Below, in pieces: positions 45,701-54,496 of a stretch of DNA of 64,000 bases. Position numbers and translations under genes: made by a program. This DNA is from Saprospiraceae bacterium (GTDB lineage: Bacteria; Bacteroidota; Bacteroidia; Chitinophagales; Saprospiraceae), in the NCBI GenBank assembly GCA_013360405.1, contig JABWBR010000007.1, positions 1-64,000 on the forward strand, written 5' to 3'. How positions within the stretch are numbered: position 1 is the first letter of the stretch; each line of letters begins with the position of its first letter. The notes under the pieces are model-generated. The model ran no database searches. It was not told the origin of the DNA and saw only the letters and a program-made list of their open reading frames with translations.

Positions 45701-46407
45701 TCGGCGATCATCTTGGCGTTGTACCAGTCGGCACTTTCGCACACGTCGGTTTGTTCGCCCCAGATTTCCGGAAAAGCGGTGGGCAGGTCGCAATACCAAT
45801 CGTAAAAGCTGAGGTTCACCCCTCCGAATAGTTGGAGGAAGCGGCCGCCGGCGGCATAGCTCATCATCGACATAGCGGGGATGGGGGAAAAGCCGATAAC
45901 GCGGTCGGGGCCGTATTTCTTAGCGGTGTACAGGTTGGCTACCGCCATAAGCTCGAGTACGGTATCCCAACTGGTGCGGCGGAAGCCGCCTTTACCCCTG
46001 GCCTTTTGATAAGCCTTGCGCGCATTTTCATCCTTTTGCAGGTTTTCCCAGGCCTTCATCGGATCGCCGCCGGCTTTCAATTTTTCTGCCTGAAAGGCAT
46101 CAATCAGTGCGCCGCGTATTAGTGGGTATTTGATGCGAAGCGGGCTGTAGAGATACCAGGAATAGGAAATACCGCGCTGGCAGCCGCGAGGTTCATACGG
46201 CGGTAGCGAACTCTCGAGCAGGGGGTAGTCTAATTGTTGGGTTTCCCAGACGACGATGCCGTCTTTAACGTGGATCTGCCAGGAACACCCTCCTGTGCAG
46301 TTTACGCCGTGGGTGCTGCGCACAATGCGATCGTGCTGAAACCGGTTGCGGTAGAATTCTTCCCAGTGCCGGGTTTGCGGAGATATGATATCTTGTATCC
46401 AACTCAT
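42790..46407 (-). CDS. narG: Respiratory nitrate reductase alpha subunit NarG
   Basis: NarG is the Mo-bis-MGD catalytic subunit that reduces nitrate to nitrite, 1205 aa. FS0 ligands are His33, Cys37 and Cys41 in [10 protein letters not shown] and Cys76 in EPRGCQRG. The Mo-coordinating aspartate is Asp207 in YCDLP, followed by EIWGEQTDV as in E. coli. There is no twin-arginine signal at the N-terminus, so a cytoplasm-facing, membrane-bound enzyme is expected. It follows the cytochrome gene by 18 nt. Confidence 0.97.
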   Translation of the reverse strand: MSWIQDIISPQTRHWEEFYRNRFQHDRIVRSTHGVNCTGGCSWQIHVKDGIVVWETQQLDYPLLESSLPPYEPRGCQRGISYSWYLYSPLRIKYPLIRGALIDAFQAEKLKAGGDPMKAWENLQKDENARKAYQKARGKGGFRRTSWDTVLELMAVANLYTAKKYGPDRVIGFSPIPAMSMMSYAAGGRFLQLFGGVNLSFYDWYCDLPTAFPEIWGEQTDVCESADWYNAKMIADMGACLNMTRTPDCHFFAESRHNGTKTVVFAPDFSQVCKYADQWVPLHAGSDGAFWMAVTHVILKEWHHEKQTPSFLQYVKQYTDSPYLVKLEKDGDGWRPGRLLRANELKQYKDIENGDWKFLNVDENTGSFIVPKGSSGFRWDKNGGKWNMKLEDGETDANYNPVLTFLNSNDEVVQVTFTEFGLDKHRQRGVPAKYVDTLEGRVIVTTVYDLTMGQYGVGRGLAGDYPADYTDADAAYTPAWQEIFTGVDSKTVLQFAREWANTADVTGGKCMVIVGAGINHWYHANLMYRSAIMALMLTGCVGKNGGGMNHYVGQEKLAPVDSWGTIAFARDWVDAARLQQAPIWHYINTCQYRYDGQFSKYNTVPDNKWTRQHTADSIFQSVRMGWMPFFPQFNQNTLELSKEAEAKGAATHAEISSYVMNKLKSKDLKYSVSDPEAPENHPRVWYIWRGNAIMGSMKGHEYALKHYLGTHSNAITEDSKEHTEEVNWHDVAPVGKMDLVVDLNFRMDSSALYSDIVLPAASWYEKADLNSTDLHSFIHPLGQAIAPVWESKTDWDIFKQISRVTSELAAKYFNEPQKDVVLSALSHDSADEISQPEIKDWYKGECEPVPGRSTHKITIVERDYTKLYDKYISLGDNIRKKGLGAHGNHFMCEDAFDEMLESNHFPVERDNGVVRPSIKEDEWAANAVLHLSTLTNGVLNVRAYENAEKKTGLTLADLGNGSRDVRIRYADLLAQPRRYNTSPLWSGLMNDGRAYAPYTYNVERLVPWRTLTGRQHFYLDHELYLAYGENLPTYKPSPKPEAYGDLRDTLKNGEAKILNCLTPHGKWHIHSTYMENLRMLTLSRGCEPCWINEQDAAELGINDNDWVEVYNDHGVYCTRAVVSARIPRGVCIVYHVPERTVGIPKSQVRGNKRAGGHNSFTRIHLKPNYLAGGYGQFSFHFNYWGPIAPNRDTHVIVKKMEKLVW

Positions 46408-46425
46408 TGCAGAGAGCTTTTGAGC

Positions 46426-47271
46426 TTAGTTAATAGATCTGATTTGTCGCTTATAGATGGCGTGATTCACGCTTTTACTCTTGCGGCTATACCACAAAGC
46501 GGAAAAAACGAGGATCAGGGATGCCGCACCCAGGAGTCCGTAGAGCATAAACCCTGAGCCCGGTTTGACTGCAGCTTTCGCTGCTTGTTGGGGGTCGGCC
46601 TGTTGCAAAAAAGCAAGGAGAGCGCGGGTTTCTTCAGGCAATAGCGGTTTGTTGAGAAAAGCCCTTGCCATAACAGGGAAAGGCGGGTTCTCCAGGATAC
46701 CTTTAACACCTTGTTCGCCAAGAGTGGAAAAAGAAGCGCCCAAGTCTTTGGCATAGCTTTTCTCGCTGAAATATGTCCCCGACAGTCCGTTGTGACAGGC
46801 AATACAGGAAGGCCCCCCGTTGGCAAAGGCTATATTGCCGTTATATAGCTTGCGCCCGTGTTCGACCTCCTCCGAGCCGGCGTCGGCCAGTACGGACTCA
46901 TAGGCAGTAGCACCGCCGCTTGCCCCCGAATTTTCTGCTATATATTGTAAAATAGTCTTGATTTCCGTATCGGAGATCCCCGGATCCGGCATAATCGTTT
47001 TGTTGAATTCCTCGAACAAGGCCACGGCATCGGGGTCGCCGCTTTTTACCATTGCCTGGGAGGAGTGGATGAATTTCAGTAGCCATTCTTCCGGCCTCCG
47101 ATCGTTGACGCCCGCAAGATCGGGCCCCACCAGGCGGCCTTTGCCGACCGTATGGCATATACCGCATTTTGATTGAAACAGTGCAGATGCATCCGTACTG
47201 CCTGTTTGCCCCGACGAGGTAAGATTCGGGAGCACAACTACGAGGGAAATTAGTAAGACGTACCTGTTCAT
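46426..47271 (-). CDS. Membrane-anchored di-haem cytochrome c, NarC-like
   Basis: From the start at 47271 this is a 281-aa protein with a cleavable signal, two c-type haem motifs (CGICH in the first domain and CIACH in the second), and a C-terminal helix (FMLYGLLGAASLILVF) followed by basic residues. It faces the periplasm. It is first in the operon before narGHJI and narK, the order known in Thermus, where di-haem NarC is needed for the nitrate reductase. By analogy it may connect Nar to another electron carrier or aid its assembly. The upstream ATG at 47322 adds no useful sequence. Confidence 0.85.
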   Translation of the reverse strand: MNRYVLLISLVVVLPNLTSSGQTGSTDASALFQSKCGICHTVGKGRLVGPDLAGVNDRRPEEWLLKFIHSSQAMVKSGDPDAVALFEEFNKTIMPDPGISDTEIKTILQYIAENSGASGGATAYESVLADAGSEEVEHGRKLYNGNIAFANGGPSCIACHNGLSGTYFSEKSYAKDLGASFSTLGEQGVKGILENPPFPVMARAFLNKPLLPEETRALLAFLQQADPQQAAKAAVKPGSGFMLYGLLGAASLILVFSALWYSRKSKSVNHAIYKRQIRSIN

Positions 47272-47594
47272 ATGGAGTAGCAGTTTTTCAATTACCAGCG
47301 TTGATAATACCCTTGCACACACCCCAACCCAATTCCACGTATTAAAGCAGCACTTTTATCTCCCCCAAATATCGAAAAAAAAATAAGAATTAAGACTATT
47401 TTATCTTATTTATATAATTTGGAAAGAATCTAAACAACCTCCAAGCGCTGAATTTATAGCTCGTACCCGAGCTTTGGCAATGGGCAAAATTTGTCGGCGC
47501 GAAGTGTAAACATAAATTTGTCCGAAACCGAGTATCGATGTTCTCAAAAGCAGGCGAATACCGGATCCGGGCGGTTGCGTACATCGCAGGCCAA

Positions 47595-47685
47595 TGGGCG
47601 CAAACCAAATTGTCGCCCAAAATCTCCACAAGGATCACCACGCCCACACCGTAGCCGTTCCAGAGGACCGATATCTTTGTAGAAT
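47595..47685 (+). mobile_element. Truncated left end of the MITE family
   Basis: This 91-bp stretch, from GGGCGCAAACC to TGTAGAATC, copies the first part of the MITE at 10324 with few changes. Similarity stops there and no right end is found before norC, so it is a broken copy. It contains the same TATCTTTG box (47671-47678), which could act as a plus-strand promoter. The remainder of 47323-47594 is A/T-rich intergenic DNA with no supported gene. Confidence 0.75.
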
Positions 47686-47759
47686 CTGCTGATTTTCCTG
47701 TATCCTTGTCAGATTGATCAAAAATCCCGTCAAAGTTATGGCAATATTAATATTTGAGA

Positions 47760-47767
47760 TATTTTTG
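47760..47767 (+). promoter_or_regulatory. Candidate -7 box of the norC-norB pair
   Basis: TATTTTTG fits TAnnTTTG and lies 26 nt before the norC ATG. No TTTG at the -33 position. A TTGATCAA palindrome at 47714-47721 is nearby, but its spacing does not match an FNR/DNR site. Confidence 0.4.
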
Positions 47768-47793
47768 TCTTAAATAATCAGCAACTATTGCCT

Positions 47794-48198
47794 ATGCGAT
47801 TCGATACCACTATAACAGGCGTATTTGCCACGCTTCTGATAGCCTTTCTGGGATATTCTTTTTACCTCTATGCCGACTTACCCCAACAGAATGGCCCTGT
47901 TAGCCCACAGGTGGCGCAAGGCAAACTATTGTGGCAACAGCACAACTGCAGCGCCTGTCACCAGGTATATGGCCTGGGCGGCTACCTTGGCCCCGACCTG
48001 ACCAACGTTTATTCGCGCAGGGGCTCCGATTTTATACGCGGCTTCCTGCAGGCCGGCGTCAATACGATGCCTGCATTTCATTTGTCCGAGCAAGACATGG
48101 AAGCGCTGCTGGCCTATCTCAAAAATATCGATCAATCCGGCAACGCCGATCCCCGGCAATTTATCCCGCAAACTTATGGGCACATTGTACAACGATAA
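47794..48198 (+). CDS. norC: NorC-like membrane-anchored cytochrome c
   Basis: This 134-aa protein has one N-terminal membrane helix (about 9-26) with the rest in the periplasm. A single haem site CSACH is followed by QVYGLGGYLGPDLTNVY, very like NorC, and a Met (NTMPAF) can be the sixth ligand. NorC delivers electrons to NorB for reduction of NO to N2O. Start at ATG 47794; a TTG at 47788 is also in frame. The stop codon lies inside the norB start, a 23-nt overlap that points to translational coupling. Confidence 0.85.
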   Translation: MRFDTTITGVFATLLIAFLGYSFYLYADLPQQNGPVSPQVAQGKLLWQQHNCSACHQVYGLGGYLGPDLTNVYSRRGSDFIRGFLQAGVNTMPAFHLSEQDMEALLAYLKNIDQSGNADPRQFIPQTYGHIVQR

Positions 48199-49516
48199 GA
48201 CTCCCTTTACCAGGGTGTTTCTATTCACCGGCCTGGCACTCATGGCCGTGGGTTTAATATTCGGCTTGATAGGCGGTCTGCAGTACCTGGTTCCGAGCTT
48301 CCTGAAAGCGCAGCTATCCTTCGACAAAATAAGACCCTTACACGTATCGTCGATGGTTTTCTGGATCATCATGGCTGCCATGGGTTGCGTACTGACTTAT
48401 ATAGAGGAACACACCGGCAGAAAATTGTATTCAGCTCGCCTGGCAAAGGTGCAATTCGGATTTTTCCTTTTTGCTATTTTATCTATTTTTTCTTCTTATG
48501 TGATGCGCATTTTCGGTGGTAGAGAATATTGGGAATTTCCGCCTATGCTGGCTATTCCTATTATTTTGGGGTGGATTTTATTTTTAATTAATTTCCTGCT
48601 TTCCATACGAACTTTAAAAAATCAACCCGTATATGTATGGATGTGGTTGACGGGTGTATTTTTCTTTTTATTTACTTTTCTGGAATCCTATTTATGGTTA
48701 ATCCCCTATTTTAGAAATAATGTGGTAAACGATATGACCATTCAGTGGAAATCGTATGGAAGTATTGTCGGCTCCTGGAATATGCTCATTTATGGGAGTA
48801 GTATTTTTTTTATGGATAAAATAAGCGGCGACAAAAAATATAGTCGTTCCCCTATCGCTTTTGCTATTTATTTTTTAGGGCTATTCAACCTTATGTTCAA
48901 TTGGGGGCATCATATTTATACGCTACCTACTCATTCTTTCATAAAGCACATCAGCTATGCGGTGAGCATGACCGAATTGTTGCTATTGGGCAGAATTATT
49001 TATTTATGGAAATCGTCGTTATCAACAACTCAAAAACATTACCACCAGCCGGGATACCGCTTTATGGCAGCAGCAGATGTATGGATATTTCTCAATTTAA
49101 TACTTGCTATAACCATGTCTGTTCCTGCGATTAATATTTATACACATGGAACCCATATTACCGTAGCGCATGCCATGGGGACAACTATCGGTATCAACTC
49201 TATGATCCTACTGGCCATGATTTATGATATAATGGCCAATTCCGGCAGAAAAATCATTCCTTTTAAGCAATCCTTAAAATTTGGCTATTGGCTGGCTAAT
49301 ATTTCTTTGTTCGTTTTTTGGGTGGCTTTAATTATAGTGGGGATCCTTAAAGCCCGGTGGCAGATGAGTGTAGACCAGGAACCCTTCGGTAGCATGATGT
49401 CTCAGCTCAGGCCGTTCTTTATGATATTTTTGGGTTCAGGCACCACACTTGCTATCGGATTTTTGACGGTCATTTCTATATTGCTAACGCAAAAACCGCT
49501 CAGTCAATCAACATAA
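48176..49516 (+). CDS. norB: NorB-like haem-copper oxidase family subunit, atypical ligands
   Basis: This 446-aa protein with 12 predicted helices is related to NO reductase NorB. A low-spin haem His (His56 in RPLHVSS), FeB pair His245-His246 (WGHHIYTLP) and high-spin haem His332 (TVAHAM) are present. By alignment from memory with P. aeruginosa NorB, the third FeB His falls on Tyr194, the conserved Glu on Val198, and the second low-spin haem His on Met334. It could be a divergent NOR subfamily or another activity. It overlaps norC and is convergent with the M13 peptidase gene. Confidence 0.75.
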   Translation: MGTLYNDKTPFTRVFLFTGLALMAVGLIFGLIGGLQYLVPSFLKAQLSFDKIRPLHVSSMVFWIIMAAMGCVLTYIEEHTGRKLYSARLAKVQFGFFLFAILSIFSSYVMRIFGGREYWEFPPMLAIPIILGWILFLINFLLSIRTLKNQPVYVWMWLTGVFFFLFTFLESYLWLIPYFRNNVVNDMTIQWKSYGSIVGSWNMLIYGSSIFFMDKISGDKKYSRSPIAFAIYFLGLFNLMFNWGHHIYTLPTHSFIKHISYAVSMTELLLLGRIIYLWKSSLSTTQKHYHQPGYRFMAAADVWIFLNLILAITMSVPAINIYTHGTHITVAHAMGTTIGINSMILLAMIYDIMANSGRKIIPFKQSLKFGYWLANISLFVFWVALIIVGILKARWQMSVDQEPFGSMMSQLRPFFMIFLGSGTTLAIGFLTVISILLTQKPLSQST

Positions 49517-49543
49517 TCGCCGCAATCGTCCGACAACCTACAA

Positions 49544-51583
49544 CTACCAAATCCTCACCCTCGAGCTATCCGGCACATACATAGCCTGGCCTGGTTTCAC
49601 ACCGAATGTTTCGTAAAAAGCATCCACGCTCACATAGGGGCCGTTGACGCGCCATTTAGCGGGCGAGTGCACATCGACCAGGAGGCGGGTTTTGAGTGCT
49701 TCTTCGCGGATATGGCCGAGCCATCCCAGGGCATAGCCGAGGAAATAGCGCTGTGCGGGACTTAGCCCGTTAATAGGCTTATTTTCTTTGTATTGCGGAG
49801 TTTGTACAAAGGCATCCCAGCCGAGCAGAATGCCGCCCAGGTCGGCGATATTCTCACCGAGGGTGGCCTTGCCGTTGATCTTATAGCCGGGCAGGGGTTC
49901 GTATTGGTTAAATTGGTTGACCATTACCTCGGCCCTTTTGTTGAATTTTTCCTCGTCGTCTTTCGTCCACCAGCTCACCAGGTTGCCTTTCTCGTCAAAC
50001 TGGCGGCCCTGGTCGTCGAAACCGTGGGTAATTTCGTGGCCGATGGTGGAAGCGCCGGCATAGCCGTATACGAGGGCGTCGTCGAGTTCTTCATCGCGGA
50101 ATCCCGGCACGGTAAAGATGCCGGCGGGAAGTACGATTTCGTTGTTGGAGGGGTTGTAGTAAGCGTTATAGGTTTGGGGAGTCATATCCCATTCATCGCG
50201 GTCGACGGGTTTGCCCAGTTTGTTCACTTGGTATTGGTGCCACCATTCGTGGGCGTTCATCATATTCCGGGCGTAGCTTTCGCGGCCTATTTTCATAGCG
50301 CTGAAGTCCTTCCACTTGTCGGGATAACCCACCTTTTTCTTCATCGTGGCCAGCTTGACGTAAGCTTTTTGCTTCGTGCTGTCGCTCATCCAGGTGAGTT
50401 TTTCTATGCGGGATTTAAGCGCATTGCGAACGGATTCTACCAGGTCTTCGTAGCGTTTTTTCGCTTTCGCGTCAAAATATTCTTTGACATAGAGCTGTCC
50501 AAGCAGTTCGCCCATCATATTCTCCTCTGATTCAATAACGCGTTTCCAGCGGGGCTTTTGCGTTTTGGCGCCTGAGAACAATTGGCTAAAAGCAAAGGCT
50601 TCGTTGCCGAAATCGTCGGGCAGGGTTTCTGCGTACGATTCCAACAAGTGGTAGCGCAGGTTGTGCTTCCAGGTGAGCAGGGGAGTTGACTTCAGGGCTT
50701 TGTCGAGGGCTTTGTAGTATTCGGGTTGGCCGATAATCACAGAATCCACCTTGGGAATACCCATTGTACTCAAATAATTGGGCAGGTCGCAATTGGGGCA
50801 CATCTTATAAAAAGCCTGCAGGCTCATCTTATTGTAGTTGGCATAGGGATCGCGCAAGTCTTCAAGTTTGCGGTGCACCTTGGCAAGTCCGGTTTCGAGG
50901 GCCAGCATATCCTTTGCCGATTTGTCGGCGGCGGCTTGATCTATACCTGACAGCTGCAGCATCTTACTCACGTGTTGCAGGTAAGTATTGCGAATGTTTT
51001 GGGTGGCGGAGTCGTTTTTAAAATAATATTCCCTTTCGGGCAATCCCAGGCCGGTTTGCCAGAATTGCAGAGCGACGGCTTCGCTATTTTTGGAATCCTG
51101 GCCGATATAGGTACCGATAATCGTACCGACGCCCAGGCGTTCGAGTTTGCCCACCATCGTGCTCAATTGTCTGACATCTTTGATGGCGTCAATTTCGTCG
51201 AGCAGGGGCTGGAGGGGTTTCAGGCCGTTGGTTTCGATAGCGGTGCTGTCCATAGCCGTAGCCCAAAAATCGCCGATTTTTTGTTCGGGGCTACCCTGCG
51301 CGGCCTTTTGTGCGGCGGCTTTTTCGGTAATCTTGCGCAGGCGGTTGCGGTTTTCCTCAATAACCAGGTAGGCGATACCCCAACTACTTTGCTCCTCGGG
51401 GATAGGGTTGTTTTTAATCCATCCGCCATTTGCGAAAGCAAAAAAGTCGTCGCCGGGGTTCACCGTAGTGTCCAGGTTGGCAGAAAGAATATCTTTTGCA
51501 GGGGTTTCGGACTGTGGCACGGGTTGTTTGCAGCCGTAGGCCAATAGCAGAAATGCAGTCAGGGATAGAAAGAACGATTTCAT
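49544..51583 (-). CDS. M13-family metallopeptidase lipoprotein (neprilysin/PepO-like)
   Basis: This zinc endopeptidase of 679 aa has a lipoprotein signal (LLAYGCKQP). The peptidase M13 N domain spans about 40-420. The catalytic domain has HEITH (STIGHEITHGFDDQG) and GENIADLGG carrying the third zinc ligand; the NAYYNPSNNEIVLPAGI substrate-binding segment precedes them. It is probably anchored to a membrane facing the periplasm or outside and digests peptides. Monocistronic, with a -7-like box at 51622. Confidence 0.93.
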   Translation of the reverse strand: MKSFFLSLTAFLLLAYGCKQPVPQSETPAKDILSANLDTTVNPGDDFFAFANGGWIKNNPIPEEQSSWGIAYLVIEENRNRLRKITEKAAAQKAAQGSPEQKIGDFWATAMDSTAIETNGLKPLQPLLDEIDAIKDVRQLSTMVGKLERLGVGTIIGTYIGQDSKNSEAVALQFWQTGLGLPEREYYFKNDSATQNIRNTYLQHVSKMLQLSGIDQAAADKSAKDMLALETGLAKVHRKLEDLRDPYANYNKMSLQAFYKMCPNCDLPNYLSTMGIPKVDSVIIGQPEYYKALDKALKSTPLLTWKHNLRYHLLESYAETLPDDFGNEAFAFSQLFSGAKTQKPRWKRVIESEENMMGELLGQLYVKEYFDAKAKKRYEDLVESVRNALKSRIEKLTWMSDSTKQKAYVKLATMKKKVGYPDKWKDFSAMKIGRESYARNMMNAHEWWHQYQVNKLGKPVDRDEWDMTPQTYNAYYNPSNNEIVLPAGIFTVPGFRDEELDDALVYGYAGASTIGHEITHGFDDQGRQFDEKGNLVSWWTKDDEEKFNKRAEVMVNQFNQYEPLPGYKINGKATLGENIADLGGILLGWDAFVQTPQYKENKPINGLSPAQRYFLGYALGWLGHIREEALKTRLLVDVHSPAKWRVNGPYVSVDAFYETFGVKPGQAMYVPDSSRVRIW

Positions 51584-51621
51584 AAAAATATTACATTAAG
51601 GAATGAATGCCCGAAGATAAG

Positions 51622-51629
51622 CAAAACTA
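51622..51629 (-). promoter_or_regulatory. Possible -7 box of the M13 peptidase gene
   Basis: TAGTTTTG on the minus strand matches TAnnTTTG and lies 38 nt before the ATG. It touches the end of the neighbouring permease gene, and no -33 element was found. Confidence 0.3.
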
Positions 51630-52940
51630 ATCGCGATAGAACATCCACTTGCCCAATTCTTTGAGCGTCACCTTTTTGCCGTACATAAGGATGCCGACGC
51701 GATAGATGCGCCCCGACAGCCAAACCAGGAAAACGGAGGTTGCCAGCAGGAGAACGACAGAGAGAGCCACCTGCCAGGCCGGCGGGTCGAAAGCCAGTCG
51801 GGCCGGCATCACGATAGGAGAAAACAGTGGAAACAGTGACGACCACACCGCAAGGCTGGAATGGGGGGCCTGCACGGCTACCATCATAATATAAAAGGCC
51901 AGCACCACCGGTATCGTAATAGGAACCGTGAGCGACTGGCCTTCGCCGAGATCATCGCCCATAGCCGAGCCGACAGCGGCAAAAAGCGAGGAATACATAA
52001 AATACCCGCCGAGAAAATACAAGATAAACAGGGGGAAAATCAGCCACCAGGAGATGCGTTTCACCTCTTCCATTACTTGCGCCATCACTAGTTGGGCATC
52101 TTCGCCATTCATCTCAGGAGGAGGTGCTGCGCTGGGCATTTGGGAGGCGTCGAAGCCGAAAAACAGGTTGGCGACCACCACGATAAGGGGTAGCAGCACC
52201 GCCCAGATGGCTACTTGCGTAAGTCCCACCGCGCCCACGCCGATAATCTTGCCCATCATTAGCTGGAAGGGGCGCACCGACGAGATCATCACTTCTACTA
52301 TGCGGCTGGTTTTTTCCTCCATCACGCTGCGCATCACCATCATGCCGTAGATAAACACCGTCATATACATGATGATGCCCATAAAAAAGCCGATAGCGGC
52401 GCCGACGGCGCCCGAGAGTTGGTTGGCGGCATCGGCGGTGGGCGTGATGGGTTTAGGCTCCAGTTCCACCTTAGTATCCAGCGCTTCCAATTCCTTGCGA
52501 TCAAACTTGAGTTGGTCGATTTTGTAATCGCGCAAACTGCTGCGCACTTTTTGGATAATAAGGGGTTCGATATCGAGCGTCAGCTTATCGTCGGAATAAT
52601 AATGCACCCGGAAAGTTTTGTCGAGCAGGTTATCGGGTCTGGGTATGAGCAGCACACCGCTATATTCATATTGGTCAAACTGATAGATCAGCGTATCGAG
52701 CGGGATATTTACAAACTTAAAATAGAGGTTGCGCTCATCTTTGATAGCGCCTTTGAGGATATCGCCTTCGTCGATCACGGCGATGTGTTTGGCGTCGTCG
52801 CTTTCATATCTGAAAATAAAACCCACCACCACGATAAACACCCCGAATGCCAGCGGGGTGAGCAAAGTGGCCAGGATAAACGAGCGCCGGGTGACGCGTG
52901 TGAGATATTCCCTTTTGACGATCAGCCAAAGTTTATGCAT
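51627..52940 (-). CDS. ABC-2 type transporter permease
   Basis: This protein is 437 aa from the chosen start. One N-terminal helix (about 22-44), a large extracytoplasmic domain (50-180), then five further helices including MRSVMEEKTSRIVEVMISSVRP-type text near 225, typical of NatB/ABC-2 permeases. No ATPase gene is adjacent, so its partner is elsewhere. The start at 52940 (MHKLWLIVKREYL) is supported by a -7 box at 52963-52970; the longer frame to 53072 crosses it. Confidence 0.85.
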   Translation of the reverse strand: MHKLWLIVKREYLTRVTRRSFILATLLTPLAFGVFIVVVGFIFRYESDDAKHIAVIDEGDILKGAIKDERNLYFKFVNIPLDTLIYQFDQYEYSGVLLIPRPDNLLDKTFRVHYYSDDKLTLDIEPLIIQKVRSSLRDYKIDQLKFDRKELEALDTKVELEPKPITPTADAANQLSGAVGAAIGFFMGIIMYMTVFIYGMMVMRSVMEEKTSRIVEVMISSVRPFQLMMGKIIGVGAVGLTQVAIWAVLLPLIVVVANLFFGFDASQMPSAAPPPEMNGEDAQLVMAQVMEEVKRISWWLIFPLFILYFLGGYFMYSSLFAAVGSAMGDDLGEGQSLTVPITIPVVLAFYIMMVAVQAPHSSLAVWSSLFPLFSPIVMPARLAFDPPAWQVALSVVLLLATSVFLVWLSGRIYRVGILMYGKKVTLKELGKWMFYRD

Positions 52941-52962
52941 GCCGGTTGTAGTGCTTTCCCAC

Positions 52963-52970
52963 CAAATATA
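52963..52970 (-). promoter_or_regulatory. Candidate -7 box of the ABC permease gene
   Basis: TATATTTG on the minus strand matches TAnnTTTG exactly, 22 nt before the ATG at 52940. The -33 region is not a clear match. Confidence 0.4.
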
Positions 52971-53056
52971 GAGAGGATAGGCGGCTGCGAAGAAAAATAG
53001 TGCGATTATGTACAAAATGCGGCAATTGGCCGGTAAGTGGAAATCGTTTCGCTTCT

Positions 53057-53087
53057 TTTGCGCTTTTCGCAATCCTTTTTAGCTTTG
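53057..53087 (+). promoter_or_regulatory. Near-ideal Bacteroidota promoter
   Basis: TTTG at 53057-53060 and TAGCTTTG at 53080-53087 are separated by 19 nt, the consensus arrangement. It points at the 53-aa small gene, whose ATG at 53107 is 19 nt downstream. Confidence 0.6.
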
Positions 53088-53106
53088 CAGGAAACTTGCA
53101 AACAAC

Positions 53107-53268
53107 ATGGAAAGCACAAGCGCTAAAAAATCTATTGCATTCGATTGGCTGATGACCTTTGTTTCGCTGGGAGCCGTCATTCTTCTGCTTGCATTTGCCG
53201 ACGAATGGTTCTGGTTGGCGTTGCCTTTTTTCCTGACTTATTTGGTGCGGGCCCTGGATAGCATGTAA
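53107..53268 (+). CDS. 53-aa small membrane protein
   Basis: This short gene encodes a 53-aa product with a charged N-terminus (MESTSAKKSIAFDW) and one long or two short hydrophobic stretches (FVSLGAVILLLAF; WFWLALPFFLTYLV). The strong promoter upstream supports expression. No family is recognised. It is divergent from the ABC permease and upstream of the polysaccharide transferase gene, from which it is separated by 147 nt with no other feature. Confidence 0.6.
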   Translation: MESTSAKKSIAFDWLMTFVSLGAVILLLAFADEWFWLALPFFLTYLVRALDSM

Positions 53269-53415
53269 TACGCTGCCCACAATAGCTACCCCCAAATGCC
53301 ATTGCGACGTCGATCTTGTATGAGAAATCTTTACCCTGAAATGGCGGTTGCGTAAGAAGCGATTGACGGCTTTTTATGCAACCCCAATTTCCAATTGAGA
53401 TAAAATCCCTTGAAC

Positions 53416-54480
53416 ATGTACGACGTCCTTATTGTCAGCTTCGTTACCGCGTTTACGCTCTCCTATATCGCTATTCCTTCCATCATCCAGATTGCCGGGG
53501 AGAGAAACCTGGGCGATGTGCCCATCGAGCGCAGTTCGCATACGGTTATTACGCCTTCTTTGGGGGGGATTGCCATCTTTGCGGGGTCAATCTTTTCTAT
53601 TGTGATGTGGACTCCTTTCGGCGATTTCGGCAACCTGCAATACATCCTGTGTGCTTTTATCATTTTGTTTTTGATAGGCGCCAAAGACGACCTTTCGCCC
53701 ATGTCGCCTTATGCGAAAATGGCGGGGCAGATACTGGCCGCAACTATTTTGGTTTTTAAGTCGAATATCCAGCTCACCAGCCTGTACGGCATATTTGGTC
53801 AGGTCGGCCCACTCCCGGCCTGGATAGCATTCACTTTATCGCTGCTCACCATCCTGGCCATCATCAATGCCTTTAATTTGATCGACGGCATTGACGGTCT
53901 GGCCGGGAGCCTGGGCGCGCTGATTGCTTCTACGCTGGGGTGTTGGTTTTTTCTGACCGACCACTACGAATACGCCATCATGGCCTTTGCCACAGTGGGC
54001 GCCGTACTGGCCTTTTTGCGCTATAATTTTACGCCCGCCAAGATATTTATGGGCGACACGGGTTCTCTCCTGATCGGCATGGTTTGCGCCGTATTGGCCA
54101 TCCGGTTTATCGATATCAACTACCAGTTGGAAGAAAGCCACCCGTTTAAGTTCGACAATATACCGGCGGTAGCGATAGGCATTCTGATTTTGCCACTGTA
54201 CGATACCGTCAGGGTTTTTATCACGCGTTTACTGCGGGGGCATTCGCCCTTTCACGCCGACAGGCGCCATATTCACCATTTGCTTATCGATTACGGCATG
54301 AGCCATATGCGCGCTACCGCTACGCTGGTATTCATCAATATGCTGTTCATTTGTTTTGTTTTTTCGTTTCACGACGTATTGGAATTACACGTTATGTTGC
54401 TCATTCTCATGTCAGCAGCTACGACAATGACTTATATGCTCCACAAGACGGTGGTCAAAGCGTCGCATCATTTTGGGTGA
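53416..54480 (+). CDS. WecA/MraY-like undecaprenyl-phosphate sugar-phosphate transferase
   Basis: This glycosyltransferase family 4 membrane enzyme transfers a sugar-1-phosphate to undecaprenyl phosphate to start surface glycan synthesis. At 354 aa it has about 11 helices. Motifs: AKDDLSPMSPYAKM near 95, NAFNLIDGIDGLAG near 152 (the DGxDG Asp pair), MGDTGSLLIG near 213, and the cytoplasmic HADRRHIHHLLIDYG near 278 typical of WecA-type enzymes. ATG at 53416 is preferred over TTG at 53410. It is convergent with the ligase gene. Confidence 0.92.
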   Translation: MYDVLIVSFVTAFTLSYIAIPSIIQIAGERNLGDVPIERSSHTVITPSLGGIAIFAGSIFSIVMWTPFGDFGNLQYILCAFIILFLIGAKDDLSPMSPYAKMAGQILAATILVFKSNIQLTSLYGIFGQVGPLPAWIAFTLSLLTILAIINAFNLIDGIDGLAGSLGALIASTLGCWFFLTDHYEYAIMAFATVGAVLAFLRYNFTPAKIFMGDTGSLLIGMVCAVLAIRFIDINYQLEESHPFKFDNIPAVAIGILILPLYDTVRVFITRLLRGHSPFHADRRHIHHLLIDYGMSHMRATATLVFINMLFICFVFSFHDVLELHVMLLILMSAATTMTYMLHKTVVKASHHFG

Positions 54481-54496
54481 CAGGGTAATAGTATGG

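Noticed and set aside
47396-47647. 83-codon minus-strand frame upstream of the NarC-like gene
   Set aside because: It begins inside the MITE fragment and has no family signal.
47700-47770. FNR/DNR binding site upstream of norC
   Set aside because: TTGATCAA and partial half-sites exist, but none has the TTGAT-N4-ATCAA spacing.
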